Positions 35,117 through 47,061 of a stretch of DNA of 64,000 nt are shown here, one piece after another (position 1 is the first letter of the stretch; each line of letters opens with the position of its first letter). Source of the stretch: Cristatella mucedo (Eukaryota > Bryozoa > Phylactolaemata > Cristatellidae); NCBI GenBank assembly GCA_009760855.2, contig WPIO01000003.1, forward strand, positions 8,082,001 through 8,146,000, written 5' to 3'. The notes under the pieces are model-generated. The model was not told where the DNA came from and ran no database searches. It saw nothing but the letters and a program-made list of their open reading frames with translations. A program made the translations under genes and the position numbers.

Positions 35117-36785
35117 GGCTATAACGAGAAGGGTGCAAAAAATGCAGCTGAAACGTCGGTGAAAAGCAGAGCGTGATGGCAGTGGGTTCGGCGATGCGAT
35201 GCAGCGAGGTATATTGAACCAGCTAGCCACCACCCAGTGCTATCAGAAAAGTGAGAAGGGAAACTGCCTCTAATGGCACTCCTTACCAGAGGCTGCCCCA
35301 GCTCGTGTGAACAGTCGCGGTCAAAATCCCGCGCTACCACTAAAGGGAAGCCTCCTAAACGCCAATGGCAGTAAAAAAAAACACACGACCGTAGGTATAC
35401 GTGCCGTCGGGAAATGTACATGGATGGGCTTGGCATAAGCGAACACATGTACATGTGTACATATGTACATGTACACATGTGGATATGGCTCCTTCAGTCA
35501 GATCTACTTTCGAGACCAACGACAAGCTATCGGCTGAAGCGAAATCCAACTTACAACATGGGTTCAAACCGGGTTGCAAGCACGCCATGGATAATGAGTG
35601 ACCAAATGACAAAGAAGACTGGCAGGTTTACCCTTTTGGCATCAAACGTTTAGCAGGCGGGGTCACCGTGGCCAAAATAACGCGGCCAGAATATGTCGTT
35701 TACCTCGTGGGAAATAACTTCGGCGGGTCTCTAAATATGAGCGCGGTGCGAAGCTTCTGTGATCTAGAACTTAAACACATTGGAATGGAGCGACCTCCGT
35801 AACTCGGCCAGTTGCTGCAACATCAACCATGGCTCGGCAAAAACTTCGCTTCAACTTAACGGCCGACTTTTTCGACCGACCATCGAGTTTAACAAGTAAC
35901 AAAATTCAAGCCAAGCTTGCAGAGAACGGCACGGTTATGTTTTCGCGTCGATACGATGATGAATTCGCACCAGGGCACAGCATTTCCAATAGCTAACCAG
36001 TCAATCGGTTTCGGGTACGAGCAACAGTATTAAAACCACCATACTTACCATTTCGGAACAGTAGCAATTTATTTTTTCGCCAACAAGTCGCCGCGATATA
36101 AAATGAATGGTATTGCCCACGAGGCTGAGGGCGCCGTAAGAGATATCACCTACGACTACGACTCACCAAATTAGCGTGCAAATTAAAACTCTGCTGAAAT
36201 ATCTGCAGCCTTATCCTTATTCAAGCGACATTACAGTGGCTGTCCCCGGACAACGCTACGGTCTACTCAGGAGGGAGCAGCTTCGAGGCCGCGGCTCCAC
36301 GCCATGTGCAGGTATCGGACTTCAGGTCAAGGTTAGATGTGCAGCTATCATGACTGCTTGCTTAGCGAACGCAATATTTGTCCTCCCGAAACCTAGTAGT
36401 ACTTGGATGCAACCAAGTAGAACTTTGCAAGAACTTGATAAATTTATAACATAGCAATATTTTAAAATGAAGATGACCATGTATAACAATGCAAACACAT
36501 TCACTCTCTTGAATGTGTACGGACTTGACTCAAGGCCAATAATTATTTCGACGGCTTCCGGTGGACGGTGGCCAGTTGTGACTCAGGAGAAGCAGCAGCG
36601 CGAGCTGAGCAACCAATCGCCACGTTTTTTCTAGCGTTTCATGCGCGAACATGGACTCCGGAGGTGCGAAAGTTTTGTTTGCGACTGAATGTAACGGGAA
36701 AGATCTGTGAGCAGCGAGCTTTCGCGAAGCGCCATGGTCAGAGGCTAATATTGCGTCTGCGTATTTCTGGCAGGATATATAATTA

Positions 36786-36930
36786 TATTTAATTCACTTG
36801 TATAGCGCCCCAAGAGAACTGAATCTCTATTCAGGCGCTTCGCAAATGCTACGGGGTTCGAGCCCACGACCTCAGCCAGATCTTGGCCCCAGGGCGAGCA
36901 CCTTAACCGCTGGGATGGAAGTGGTTGTCT
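36786..36930 (-). mobile_element. SINE (type II), minus strand
   Basis: The complement of the LINE-like tail (GTATAGCGCCCCAAGAGAAC) is followed by TTCAGGCGCTTCGCA and then the reverse B-box GGGTTCGAGCCCACGACC and CTTAACCGCTGGG. The tRNA-like head is well kept. Confidence 0.75.
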
Positions 36931-37488
36931 TGTACGGGTAAACCTGGCGCCCCTCGTTCGGTAGTCGTGCGGTAAGTACACGTCTTAGGTAGAAGAGGTT
37001 TACCAAAATGCTGATATTGAAAGAGGCTTTCATTTGAGGGCACTTATTTCGATCGATTCAATATTACCCGATGACTGCCTAGCTGCTGCAGAAGGAACTA
37101 GTTCTCAGTCCCAGCCACAACCAGTCCTCAATGTCTGCAGGTCTGCTATATCTTGTCGGGGTTGACTGGAGTCAGCCTTACACCTGCTGCTGCTGAAGCC
37201 CAAAATGGGGCCGATTGGCTGCCTTCAGATACTGGTCTGGTGTAGAAATACAATGTGGCAAGCACGAGAAGTGCAATCTCTACTGCCAAATTGCTTACCC
37301 TACCTGGGTTGGCAATGCCGTCGGTGTATGTATCAAGGCTGCCCACGCAGGCCCTAGTAAAGCAGGTCAAGTCACTTAGCATCGCGTTCGACAGAGGTTA
37401 CTCCTGCACTCAGAAGATCCAGAATGCTACACCTCCAGAGTGGTAATGTGAAATTTGCTTTTGATAGGGAGATGGGAAATGACTCCGC

Positions 37489-37561
37489 TTGATGCACCGC
37501 TCGGTGAATTCAAAGCTGCGATTTTGCTTGATGCACCTCGCGGTGAATTCAAAGCTGTGAT
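37489..37561 (+). repeat. Tandem duplication of about 36 bp
   Basis: Two copies of a unit containing TTGATGCACC and CGGTGAATTCAAAGCTG are adjacent. No function is implied. Confidence 0.75.
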
Positions 37562-37794
37562 TACCTTTTTCGTCTGCCGCCTCGTGGTATGATTCCTATA
37601 GGAAGAGCTATATTGTCCAATAAACTGATACTCTCGTGGAAAACATTCGCCGGTCATACCCTCCTACCATGCTTTTCAAAGATATGAAGAAGGCGTGCCC
37701 TTGGCGGTGCCTGCGATTGGTTACTTGTCCAGTCTTGCCTAAGTCTTGGCCAAGAAGTAGAACCATGCTCAGCTTCTGACTCTTTGAGCCGTCT

Positions 37795-37935
37795 TCCATG
37801 GTCCAGCGGTTAAGGTGCTCGGTCCCCCCAAGGTCTAGCTGAGGTCGTGGGCTCGAGCCCCCCCCCCCGGCATATGTGAAGCGCCTGAATAGAAATTAAG
37901 TTTTCTTGGGGCGCTATACAAATGAATTACATTTT
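37795..37935 (+). mobile_element. SINE (type II), plus strand
   Basis: The tRNA-like head (ATGGTCCAGCGGTTAAGGTG) carries an A-box-like region, with GGGCTCGAGCCC as B-box. The 3' end (GAAGCGCCTGAATAGAAATT, then GGGGCGCTATACAAATGAAT) matches the LINE hairpin tail. A C-run at 37861-37870 interrupts the head. Confidence 0.8.
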
Positions 37936-39852
37936 CATTAGTCTTGTACTACGCCTACCACAGTCATGGTGGCGTATGCACCAAAGACTGAAGTAGGAAA
38001 GAAGCAGGACAGAAGCAAGACTCGGCGTGCAACTCGGCTTAAGCCCTCCCTTCGAGCAAATGCTTGGTGCTTCAATGCACCTTCCTCTTTTTAAAAATAA
38101 AGAGGTTGCTGCAAAGTGAGGGAAGAGAGAGAGAGAGCAGGCCGGGGGGGGGGAGATAGTGTGGAATGGAAAGGGAGAGTAAGGGCTAGAGAAGAAAAGG
38201 GGGTAGCAGACAGAGACAAAGTGCACGGGAAGTACTGTCACTGCTGCCTGGACCACTGCATATTGTGCCAGTAGGCTGCCCTTCGTGAGCCGAAAGCAGA
38301 CCTGCCAGCAGCCACTAGGGTTAGTATGCAGCTCGAGCTTTGGTGGAGGTCAAGGTCAAGGTGGAGGCAAGGAGGCCAGTGAACGAAACTTCTCCAACGG
38401 CTCAGTGCAAACCAAATGACGATGCTGCTGACGGCGCTCTATCAATTGTGTGGACACACACACACACACAAGCACATTACATCACTTTTCGCAGTGCATT
38501 GTTAATGCCACGACTTTTCATGTGCTGTTGAATGTTACACTTAGATGTATGCAATCTTATGCATTTCGTGCGTAATGACATGTGCAGCATTTAGCAAACC
38601 CGAACTCAAGATTCACATGTGATTCTGCGAAACGGCACTTGAAAGTAAGTAGGCTCCGACAATATAAAAAGTACACTGCCTAGTGGGCAGAAAGGGTGGT
38701 AACATAGCTGGAGTTAAGGACATTTACGCCGAGATCCTGTTTTGAAGCATGCTGACAGAAGGATATCGGCACTATCTCCATACTGCCGCTCAATATGAGC
38801 GGGAAGTCGTAATTCTTGCTGGGCCACCACGGAAAGAAGAAAATCCCCAAGTGCCAATACCAGGTCACCAGGGTTGGCACTTATGGCACCAGGTTGGCAC
38901 CAGGGTCCTCACACCTGTAGTGCCTAGCCACAGGAAGACTGCTAGTGCACTACGATGCACTACGACAGTCGGGCAAACGTCCCGAGCTCCTGTCTGAAGC
39001 AATCTAAGGCAGATGGGGGACCAGCAGACCGTTATCCTACGAAGACCTATGTCGCCTAGACAACGGTTGGGCAGACGGTTGCTGCAACTGGCATCAGAAG
39101 TGTTCGAAAGATGGCTTTTTGTTTGGTAAGCTTAGGTCCGAGTGGGATGCCAGCTCTGTCAGCCGATGTCCTGCACCGTTCTCATCAACTGTTCCTAGCT
39201 GGAACTTCTCTCCAGCGCAACGGTCTCCTTCCTACTGCCTACTGCAGGATCGTTTGCCAGTCGAGTAACAGAAGGCTGGCCGTGTGTCTGAGGGCTGCAG
39301 ACGCTGCTACTGCTGCCCGTCGGTAGGACGAGGCAGCGTCCGCAGGAGCACAAGCTTGGAAATGCACCTTGACCTCGCGTTGAACTGCAGCGAGCTTCGC
39401 CATGCCGCTGGTAGCGAGCACAGGCGAGCGTCCGCCATTGAGTAGTCTGTCCTGTACTTCTGCTATCACAGAGCAGGTCGGTCTCTCCGCTCTCTGAGGG
39501 AGCCCCGCGTGGCAGTACCATATAGGGGTCCAAAACGAGCCGCGCTGACGTTTGGCTACGCAAGCTTTGTACACTGCTACGGTCGCACCCGAACGAGCAG
39601 CGGCAGCAGCTACTCGACTCGGAAAGTTGCTCATAATTGGACGAGTGAACTGGAAGAATAGCTACAGCGAGTCTTATTGCAAGCGCACAGCTCACCGTCG
39701 AGTGACACAGACTGCGGCTGCCCTCGCGAAAGCTCTTGCCATCACAACGACTGAAGAAAAGCAGAGGAAGCGTGCGGCAAGCGCCTGGCAACTACATTCT
39801 CCGAAGGCACCGGTGAGCGTGCCTACAGCTTGCTGCCATGAACGTGATCTAG

Positions 39853-42800
39853 TCAAGCAGGGGCCATCTTTTTCGCCAAGTTCTCGGCAAGCTTGTCTAG
39901 GAACTCGAAGGTGTTCAGATACGCCGGACGGGGCACACTACAACGAAGCGGTGCAAGGACCGTAACAAGCAAAGCCACACGGAAGCCGTATACGGGCATG
40001 CAGAGGAGCCACAGAGGGCACACGAAAGCCATTCAGCAGCTCAGCTCAGCTGCTGCTGCCATTGCTGCTGCTGCCACTGCAGTGCAAGGTTCCTGCAAGG
40101 CAGCAGCAGCAGCATAGTCTCCCTGAAGCGGCCTTGACACCAGCCCCTGCCACTCACTCAAAACCCTTGCAGCCTGCTCTTACTCACTCGTTGGTGCCGG
40201 CCACACAGATGGCGAGATCCTTGGTCATGAACCCTGCCTCGATCGTCTCTACGCACACAGCCTCTAGGGCCTCGGCATAGCTCAGCAGCTCAGTGTTGCC
40301 GTCCAGCTTGGCTCGGTGCATTAGGCCTCGCGTCCACGCGAATATAGACGCTGCAGCATGCCCAGCGCAGCTCGTCAAGGGGCTGGCAACAGGTTTGGCG
40401 GCATGCGAGAACGGCTGGCCCTGCCCGGGTGCATGAGAGTCGCCCCTCTCGCGAGTGCCTCAGCAGCCGGTGCTGCTGCAGGGCAGGCACGCGACGAAGT
40501 GCTGCCATGTCCTCCCACCCTGCGGACCAGCAGCAGCAGGAGAGCGGCTGCTGCTGCTGCTGGATGCAAGTTGCAGTCTCACCTATGGGGTTAGTAGATG
40601 TCTCGCCTCCGCGCTGGTGGACGCGGTAGTGGCGAGTCACTGTGCCGTGCGCCGCCTCGGCCTCGACGGTGCGGCCATCGGGACAGACGAGCACACTGGT
40701 CATCATGCCCAGCGACCCGAAGCCTGCACGCCGGTACCGGAAAGCGGTGGCAATGAGCCCGAGGCACAGTCGCAGTGCAGCACTGCCACAGCCGGACCAT
40801 TCGAGCAGGCAACAAGTGGGCGGCAGCGGCGCAGGCGGGCGAGAGCGGATCGGGAAAGAGCTCTCCCCTCACGGCCGGACGCGATCGAGGAGGCACTGAC
40901 CTTGAGCGACGGAGTCAGACTGCACGTCGCCATCGTAGTTCTTGCACGCCCAGACGAAGCCGCCCTCGGCCTTCATCGTATAGGCCACCATATCGTCGAT
41001 CAGACGATGCTCGTACCATATGCCCTTCGCTTCGAACTGCTTCTGATAGTCCCTAAAGATGTGATTAAAAAAACACGTGTGTTTGGGAGAGTTATTACAC
41101 CTGCTCCACATAAACTTCAGGATCGAACAGAGTTTGTGAGTTTTGACGATCGACTGACATTAAGCAGGCATGTAAATCAAGAGAACGGTCGAACGAAGCA
41201 TGCTCAAAGTATACAAGCTCAAACTTACTTCTCGTAAATGGCCTGGAATATGTCCTTGAACCTGCCATCATAGTGCTTGAGGATTGTGTTCTTTGTGCTA
41301 AGATATAGTGGCCAACCTTTTTCCAGTGCAAAAGTAAAAGAGCTCCTGGCAAACTCCTCGATAGACTACAACAGCAAGGAATTAAGATTGCGTGTTGTCA
41401 CACTCTAGGCAGAGGGAAGAGAGTGCCCACGTACTCACTGCAGGCAGGCTTCACACTTCCAATACCCGCATATGCTAAGTAAGCACTTTGGGCCAGCCAT
41501 CAGCATTCGTTGGCCCCGAGCCTGTTTGCTGAGTTACGACTTGAGGAAGTTGGCTAAAATCAACAAGCTTATGCGTGCTGACACTGTTGCATGCTGACCC
41601 TGTACATGCTACCCCAAACCATGTTATTCATGTTGTTTATCAAACATGATACCACTCACCATACAATCATGTTTTCTTTGCAGCAAATGTAAAGCGCCTA
41701 GAAAGAGATTTGAGTTCTCTGAGGGTGCTTTATCAAGTGTTATTATTTTTATTGTTATTATTATTATACAGCTCCGGTGAAGGGTCCATGCGATCAGTCG
41801 ACCGATGCAGCTCTGATGATCGACAGACAGGCAGACATGATGTATCTGCTGTACCCCTGCCCCTAGAGGATCATTCATCGTATTCACAAGAAAACTAGCT
41901 CACGCACAGTAACCCAACGAGTGGGCTTAACATTGGCTTGGACATGCTAGCCCATCACGGTGCCGAACGCAGGTGCTAAGATAGCAAAAAAGAGCAGACA
42001 GGCAGCGCTGCGGCCATTCATACGTGTAGCGCAGCGCCAGCCTTGCTCAAATTTTCCTCCGCCGAGCCTTCGGCGTTGCATATGCGCATAACATGCAAGA
42101 TCCTGGCATAAAGGGTGGCTACCAGGCACAATGTGGGCATTATCCTTTTTATGACTCAGCAAGCTCATGCAAGCCAAATCACCACTGGCAGCACCGTACA
42201 TCAGAGTGCGCGGCAGAGACCCCTACACCCCAAGTCCTACCTTGTCCGTGTTGAACATGCCTAAGGCAACACCGGCACCTTCGAAGTTGTTCACCACGTG
42301 TACGATTGGCTCACCGCCATCAGCCGGTGTCCACTTGATCTCAACTCTGCCGGGTCCGGGCACGACAAAGTCGGCTGCTTTGTACTGTCGACCAGAAAAC
42401 GGTTTTCAAATGATTAACGGCTGCCCAGCAATGGTGCCTCCTGTGCTGCCGGGGGGGGGGGGGAGGCGCGACGCCAAGAAATGCAGTGTAGCAGACCAAA
42501 CAGTTGGTGTTGGAATGGTCAAGAGGCAGCAAAGATCCCGAGTTCCAACGCAGTCCAGAATAATGCGCGACCACCGATATGCTACAGAAACCGGTCCAGA
42601 GGCAGAGCTCGCAGACAGCGCTGGAACACGCACGAACGCACCGCTCAACATATATCACTCAGTCCACGGCGGCCCAAGGCCCCTTCCCCGATCAAGAGGA
42701 GACAGCGGAGAAGTGGCTACAGCGCACAGCAGCGGTCGCATAGCAGCGCAGCACCTGGTCCCCGTGCGCATGACGGCCAATGACGATGCTCTTCTTCCAG

Positions 42801-45800
42801 CCGGGCACGAGTCGCGGCACATTCTTGCAGATAATGGCTTCCCTGAACACTGTGCCACCGAGGATGTTTCGGATGGCACCATTGGGCGACTTCCACATCT
42901 TCTTCAGGTTGAACTCTTCAAGGTCGAGAGCGAGGACCTTGGCCGGGCGCAACAGTGGTGCCGGCCACGCACAAGCAGTGCTGAGCTACGAAGCAAACTA
43001 AGCTGGCATTTGGAGCGGTGCGCATTTTAAAAATTGTAGCCGTTTGGGTTAAATTGGTAGGTTTTCAGCATTTCGATTGGTGCTGTACTATTAGTGCCCT
43101 TCGTCGGAAGCCAGCCGTGATGGCACACTAGGTAAGGTGGTTGCTTTTCACGTCCTCGTTCCTGAGGTCGTGGGTTCGAATCCTGCAGTGGGTGATTCTT
43201 TATCGCCACTGCAAGCAGTGGTGATAGCCGTAAAGGCTCTTCTAAAGTTTTTTTTTACGAGGACTCGACCTCTTAGGTTTGCAATGACAAAATAGTTGGA
43301 ATGGCATCGGTAAGCACGTTTAGAGTCTTAGGCCGTCGGACTGGCTGATTTGACTAGCTCACCTATGCTGCAGCAAGGAGATAGATATCTATACACACAA
43401 CTAAAGGTGGGCTGCCACGTACCTAGGACGCGCTATTGACCACATAAGCTTGCACGAGCGACCATAAGCAACAAATAAAGATAAGGTAGCAGACGCCAGC
43501 GAGTAGTGGCAGCACGGACGGGCAGAGAAAAAGGAGAGGCAAAACAAAGGAGGTAAATTTAAATGGAACGAGAGAAGCTTTATTGAAATGGCTGAGCCGA
43601 TAGGGCCCGTGAGGTTTGTGTCAAAAAGGTCGTGGGCTCAACTGCCGACAAGGACGAAGCATGCGGAGAATTCTTCTCCTTTCTTTCCAACTAGCCATCA
43701 CTTCGGTGCTTCCATTCCAGCACGTGGTGCACTGTCTTTCATTTGATTGTGCTAGGTGCAATTGCACAAGTTATCACCACTAACCAATCGATATGCTTCC
43801 TTTCCAGTGTGCGCCTCTTAGGGCGCTACAAAAAACGATCCGGCTGATGAAGTTTCAGTCTTTTGCATTTACATTGGCAACAAGCAAGACTGTCTTCAGC
43901 AGGCTTACAGTTAGCTAGCTCACTAGAAGCTTAAAGTGTATGCTATACTTGGAAATTTGTGTCCCGTGTGTTAAGATGTGTCAAAACTCGTTCGTCTATA
44001 CAGCATGCTGACTACGTGACTGTTCAGCTATCAGTGAAATGCAGACAGTCTAAGGGTCCATGACAGAAGCAAAATTGCTCCGGCTAATGAGCAAGCAGCG
44101 GTTTCGAGTTCGACTCAAGTGGAGCAGCAAATTCGAGAAACTCTGCTTAGCTTACCTTTGACCCGCTGTTCATCCGGCGTTATCGTGGCGCATTTGATGC
44201 CGACGTTGTATTTGGCAACTGCGTGCGCACAGTCCACCGTAACTACACAGAATGAAGACAATGCCGGTGCCTATCACAAGCTTCGGCACAAAAAACGCCG
44301 CTCGAAGTCGTCGCAGTGTCGGTAACGCAACAACATCCTTTCAGGCTGTATCATTCGTTCCACCGCAGCAGAGGAGCGCGGTGCAACCGCATTCAGAAAT
44401 CGAGCAATTAGTGGCCATGAAGCACTGTTGACCACGACGCACACACCGGCCCGGGAAGCCGAGGGCAGCTGCAGCAGGGCGAGCAGTGAAGTGGCACCTG
44501 TGCCTCGCCGCCTGCCTGCCTGCCTGCCTGCCTGCTTGCGCACAGAGAACTGAGCACTCTACCAGAGGATGCACGGTGGACAGATCACACAGAGACACGC
44601 GCGTGTGGCCCACTTTTGGTAACGCATAGGCAAGTGCTAATACGTCCTCAGGGTGAGCGGACATGGCAGGCAATCAGCAACAGCTCGGCAGACGTCAAGC
44701 ATTGACGTCGTCGTCGTCAATTTTGGCATTTCCTGCGGAGGGGGAGCCAGTCAAAAGCCGGCATCTGCCGCAGTGGAGCCAGTCGGTCGCTTCAGCACAG
44801 GCTTCCGCATAACGAGAAGGGTCGACTGAAAAGGCAGCCTCTAACTAGTGCTGGACTCGGCGAGCATGCAGCAGCAGCAGCAGCGAAGGACTGACCTTGA
44901 TCGTTGGTGGCGTCACGGTTCTCGATGCTGAGGTCGAACACGTGCAGGTTGCCGCCGAAGTCGATCCAGGGAAAGATGAGTTTCTCTTTTATATGCTCCC
45001 AAATTACCCTAGCGATGATGATAGTATAGAAAAAAGGAATTGAGAGCCGATTCGACACTGGCGCCACACGGGCTGAAAGATGACATGAGTTCCAACAACA
45101 GGACGCCCGGAAATAAGTCAACGAGCAAGCCTATCCGTGCCCAAGCATGCCGGCCAGGTCACTGCAAGGTACTGAAAGAACAGTGTGGAAGCGCCACTTC
45201 CGTAGGTGCCACCACCTCAAAGCCGAGGCTTTTTGCAAGCCCGTGCCCGTGTACCTCAGACGGGAACTCTCCTCTCTTGAGTACTAGATGGCCATCATGC
45301 GACCCACGCTGCTTCTCATCTGATCCAGACATGGTGAGACCAGCATCAGTAAGTAAAGCTAAACGAACACTCTTGTCGTCAGCAACTAGTTACATATAAG
45401 GTGCAGCCAAGGCACGATGAGAGACGGTTGTGCATGATTAACCACGCCTGCTTCTGCTTCTTTGCTTCCCACAGAAGCCAGCACCGCAGGCGACTGCTAG
45501 TGACTGCAAGATTCTCTACTAACTAGAGCAAATTTGAAGAGGAAAAAACTACCTAGCAGCCGACTGACGACGGACTGACGAATTTAACGTGCCACCGTGA
45601 AACAAGCAACATCCTATTACCATTCATGGCTCCACATGCCATACCTGTAACTACACATAGATCGTCAGTTCAATGCTACAGTTTCCGGTAATCTGTCAGG
45701 GTGGCCTTTTTTATTGGTCTTCATCCGGCTTACTTATTTATAATAATAATAATATCAAAACGTCTACATAGTGCCCTAAGAACACCAAATGACTTTCTAG

Positions 45801-47061
45801 GCACTTTGCATAGCTAGAAAATGTGACGATTGGTTGTTGATAGCAAGCATCGTGTCAGTACGAATTAGCACACAAAAAGACTATTCACAAGGACAGAGAA
45901 ATGCTGTGAGGAATATGTAGGCTTTCAGCTCCCTTTTCAATATTGACAAGTCAGGGACTTCAGGACTACAGGACGTCAGTCGGGAGGTTGTTCAGGCTCT
46001 GTGAGCAAAAAAGAGCACCGGCGACATGCTTTCTTTCCCAAAAAGCGGGCCGACAGCAGACGTACCGAGGATTACGCAGAAAGAGCGAGACACCGACGAG
46101 AGCCCCGCCAGCCGCCCCCCACCCCACAGCGACAACGGCAGCTTGCCGAGCTGCCGATAAAGTTCGGCGACGACGATGACTCAAGAAAAGCACTCGACCG
46201 ATTCAAGCCGAGAAAGTTCGAACGACTCATGGTTGCACCTCTGAGCCGCCTTGGCCAGGAGCAGAGGCTGCTCAGCGGAGGCCGATCGATCGCGAAGCAA
46301 ATGCTCCGTTCAGGAGTGCTTCGGCATCGAGTCCGACGAGCTGGACCGGGTGCTGGAGGAGACTGGCCCGGATGGGTCGTGGGAGGAGGACAGCCACGCC
46401 TCCTCAGCTCGGCAAGCCTTCGCCCCGACATCCAAACGACGCGAGTCGCGCGACACGCGGCCTCGCCGGCCGTCGATCGCACGCGCGCGCGCGGATGACG
46501 GACGCATATCAACATCCGGTCGACCGGCTGCTGCTCGCCCGAACGCCCCCTTCGCTGCCAACGCCCACGAACCGGCCGCGGGGCCGGCGAGCGCCGGGGC
46601 AAACCCTGCGGCCGCACTGAGGCACGATCGATAGATAGACTGATGAAGCCTTTAAAATCTAGAGCTTTAAAATCTCGCGTCGCTGCTCTGCCCTTCGGCG
46701 TCACGTCGCGCGCGACGAGCGCGTACGCTCGCAAGTGCGCGCGTCGGCAATCGACCGACTGGGCGGAAGGTCAACTCCGACGTCGCCACGTCCGAACGGC
46801 GTACGAACTGCGCCGCGTCGCGCGCGCAAAAGCTCGCGTTCGCCCCGGCGCGGCTGCGTAATCTTTCACGGCGACGGACGGACGGCAAGGCGAGCACGCA
46901 CCTCGTCATCTCATCCCCCTGTATCTCGACGACGGGACCGCCTGCGGCGAAAAGAATATAGAGCGGCTGCCGTTGAGAGCTGCTCGCGCCGCAAATTGCA
47001 GCTCCGACGAATGCGCGCCGCGCCGCGCCGCGCCGCTCCGCTCACTCTTAATCTTGCTCAT
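39853..47061 (-). CDS. IDH1: NADP-dependent isocitrate dehydrogenase, cytosolic type, 11 exons
   Basis: Coding exons in order: 47061-47046, 46941-46902, 45008-44896, 44242-44156, 42915-42755, 42384-42241, 41365-41229, 41052-40901, 40723-40583, 40350-40188 and 39937-39853. Phases all match and give 412 residues, close to the 414 of human IDH1. The enzyme oxidatively decarboxylates isocitrate to 2-oxoglutarate and makes NADPH. Visible landmarks are [11 protein letters not shown] at the N-terminus, [26 protein letters not shown] (substrate-binding Ser, Asn and Arg), GRHAHGDQ with Arg133 matching human Arg132, [11 protein letters not shown] and NYDGDVQSD (metal-binding Asp residues), [11 protein letters not shown] (NADP binding), and [12 protein letters not shown]. 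It starts MSKIK with no transit peptide and ends KMAPA, so the peroxisomal AKL-type signal of vertebrate IDH1 is missing. The start ATG has a strong GCCACC context. Confidence 0.97.
41570..41768 (+). mobile_element. CR1/L2-like LINE 3' UTR and tail in IDH intron 6
   Basis: GCTTATGCGTGCTGACACTG through GCAAATGTAAAGCGCCTAG and a mixed (ATT)n tail, antisense to IDH. A variant of the 3' UTR (ATCAAACATGATACCACTCA) is shared with the copy at 57893-58475, marking a subfamily. Confidence 0.9.
42025..42080 (+). repeat. 56-bp relic joining both ends of the large LTR
   Basis: It begins TGTAGCGC, keeps a diverged copy of the LTR start (CCAGCCTTGCTCAAATTTT) and ends CCGAGCCTTCGGCGTTGCA, which is the LTR end with one change. 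Flanks are TACG and TATG, a near 4-bp duplication. It looks like an LTR-derived remnant with nearly all of its inside deleted, within IDH intron 6. Confidence 0.5.
43105..43245 (+). mobile_element. tRNA-like SINE (type I) in IDH intron 4
   Basis: GATGGCACACTAGGTAAGGT, the B-box GTGGGTTCGAATCC, and the tail GGTGATAGCCGTAAAGGCTC. It is nearly identical to the copy at 48722. Confidence 0.85.
44510..44537. repeat. (CCTG)n tetranucleotide repeat
   Basis: Six to seven CCTG units in IDH intron 3. Confidence 0.85.
45740..45990 (-). mobile_element. CR1/L2-like LINE 3' end in IDH intron 2, minus strand
   Basis: (TAA)n at 45740-45753, then the complement of the hairpin end in a diverged form (CTTTCTAGGCACTTTGCATA). 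It continues into coding-tail-like sequence (TCGGGAGGTTGTTCAGGCTC) up to about 45990. Confidence 0.7.
46313..46634 (+). CDS. GC-rich open frame antisense within IDH intron 2, unknown
   Basis: This is the end of a plus-strand open frame of 127 codons. From a possible acceptor (CTCCGTTCAG/GAGTGC) at 46313 it reads [18 protein letters not shown] with mostly G or C in third positions, ending at the stop before 46634. It lies opposite the large second intron of IDH, about 400 bp from the IDH start and in the GC-rich zone around it. It could be an exon of a nested plus-strand gene. It could also be chance, since GC-rich DNA has few stops and other long frames overlap here on both strands. I do not recognise a family. 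Confidence 0.25.

Larger units (their letters stand above)
35117..39852. other. Intergenic region between NAF1 and IDH
   Basis: NAF1 is transcribed leftwards from near 35116, so its promoter should lie just right of that point. The IDH 3' UTR runs leftwards from 39853. The region holds an alternating ACATGT-rich near-palindrome (35443-35480), two type II SINEs (36786-36930 and 37795-37935), a short direct repeat (37489-37561) and a short CA run (38455-38471). Open frames here are short and unrecognised, and no TATA or CpG-rich core could be fixed for NAF1. Confidence 0.4.

Noticed and set aside
40455-41237. 260-codon plus-strand open frame
   Set aside because: It is the antisense shadow of IDH exons 7 to 9 and the introns between them.
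42167-43030. 287-codon plus-strand open frame
   Set aside because: It is exactly antisense to IDH exons 5 and 6, which have family-conserved residues on the minus strand. The plus frame has no recognisable motif.
43150-43195. tRNA gene suggested by GGTTCGAATCC
   Set aside because: Only a B-box-like head is present. The same sequence recurs with a common non-tRNA tail at many sites, which marks a SINE.
45163-45333. Alternative IDH first exon starting MSGSDEKQ
   Set aside because: It has an ATG and 56 codons but no donor of the phase needed for the exon at 45008 was found, and exons 1 and 2 upstream already give the exact family N-terminus.
46072-46734. 220-codon minus-strand frame in IDH intron 2
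   Set aside because: It is Arg/Ser/Pro-rich with no motif and is skipped by the phase-consistent IDH splice from 46902 to 45008.
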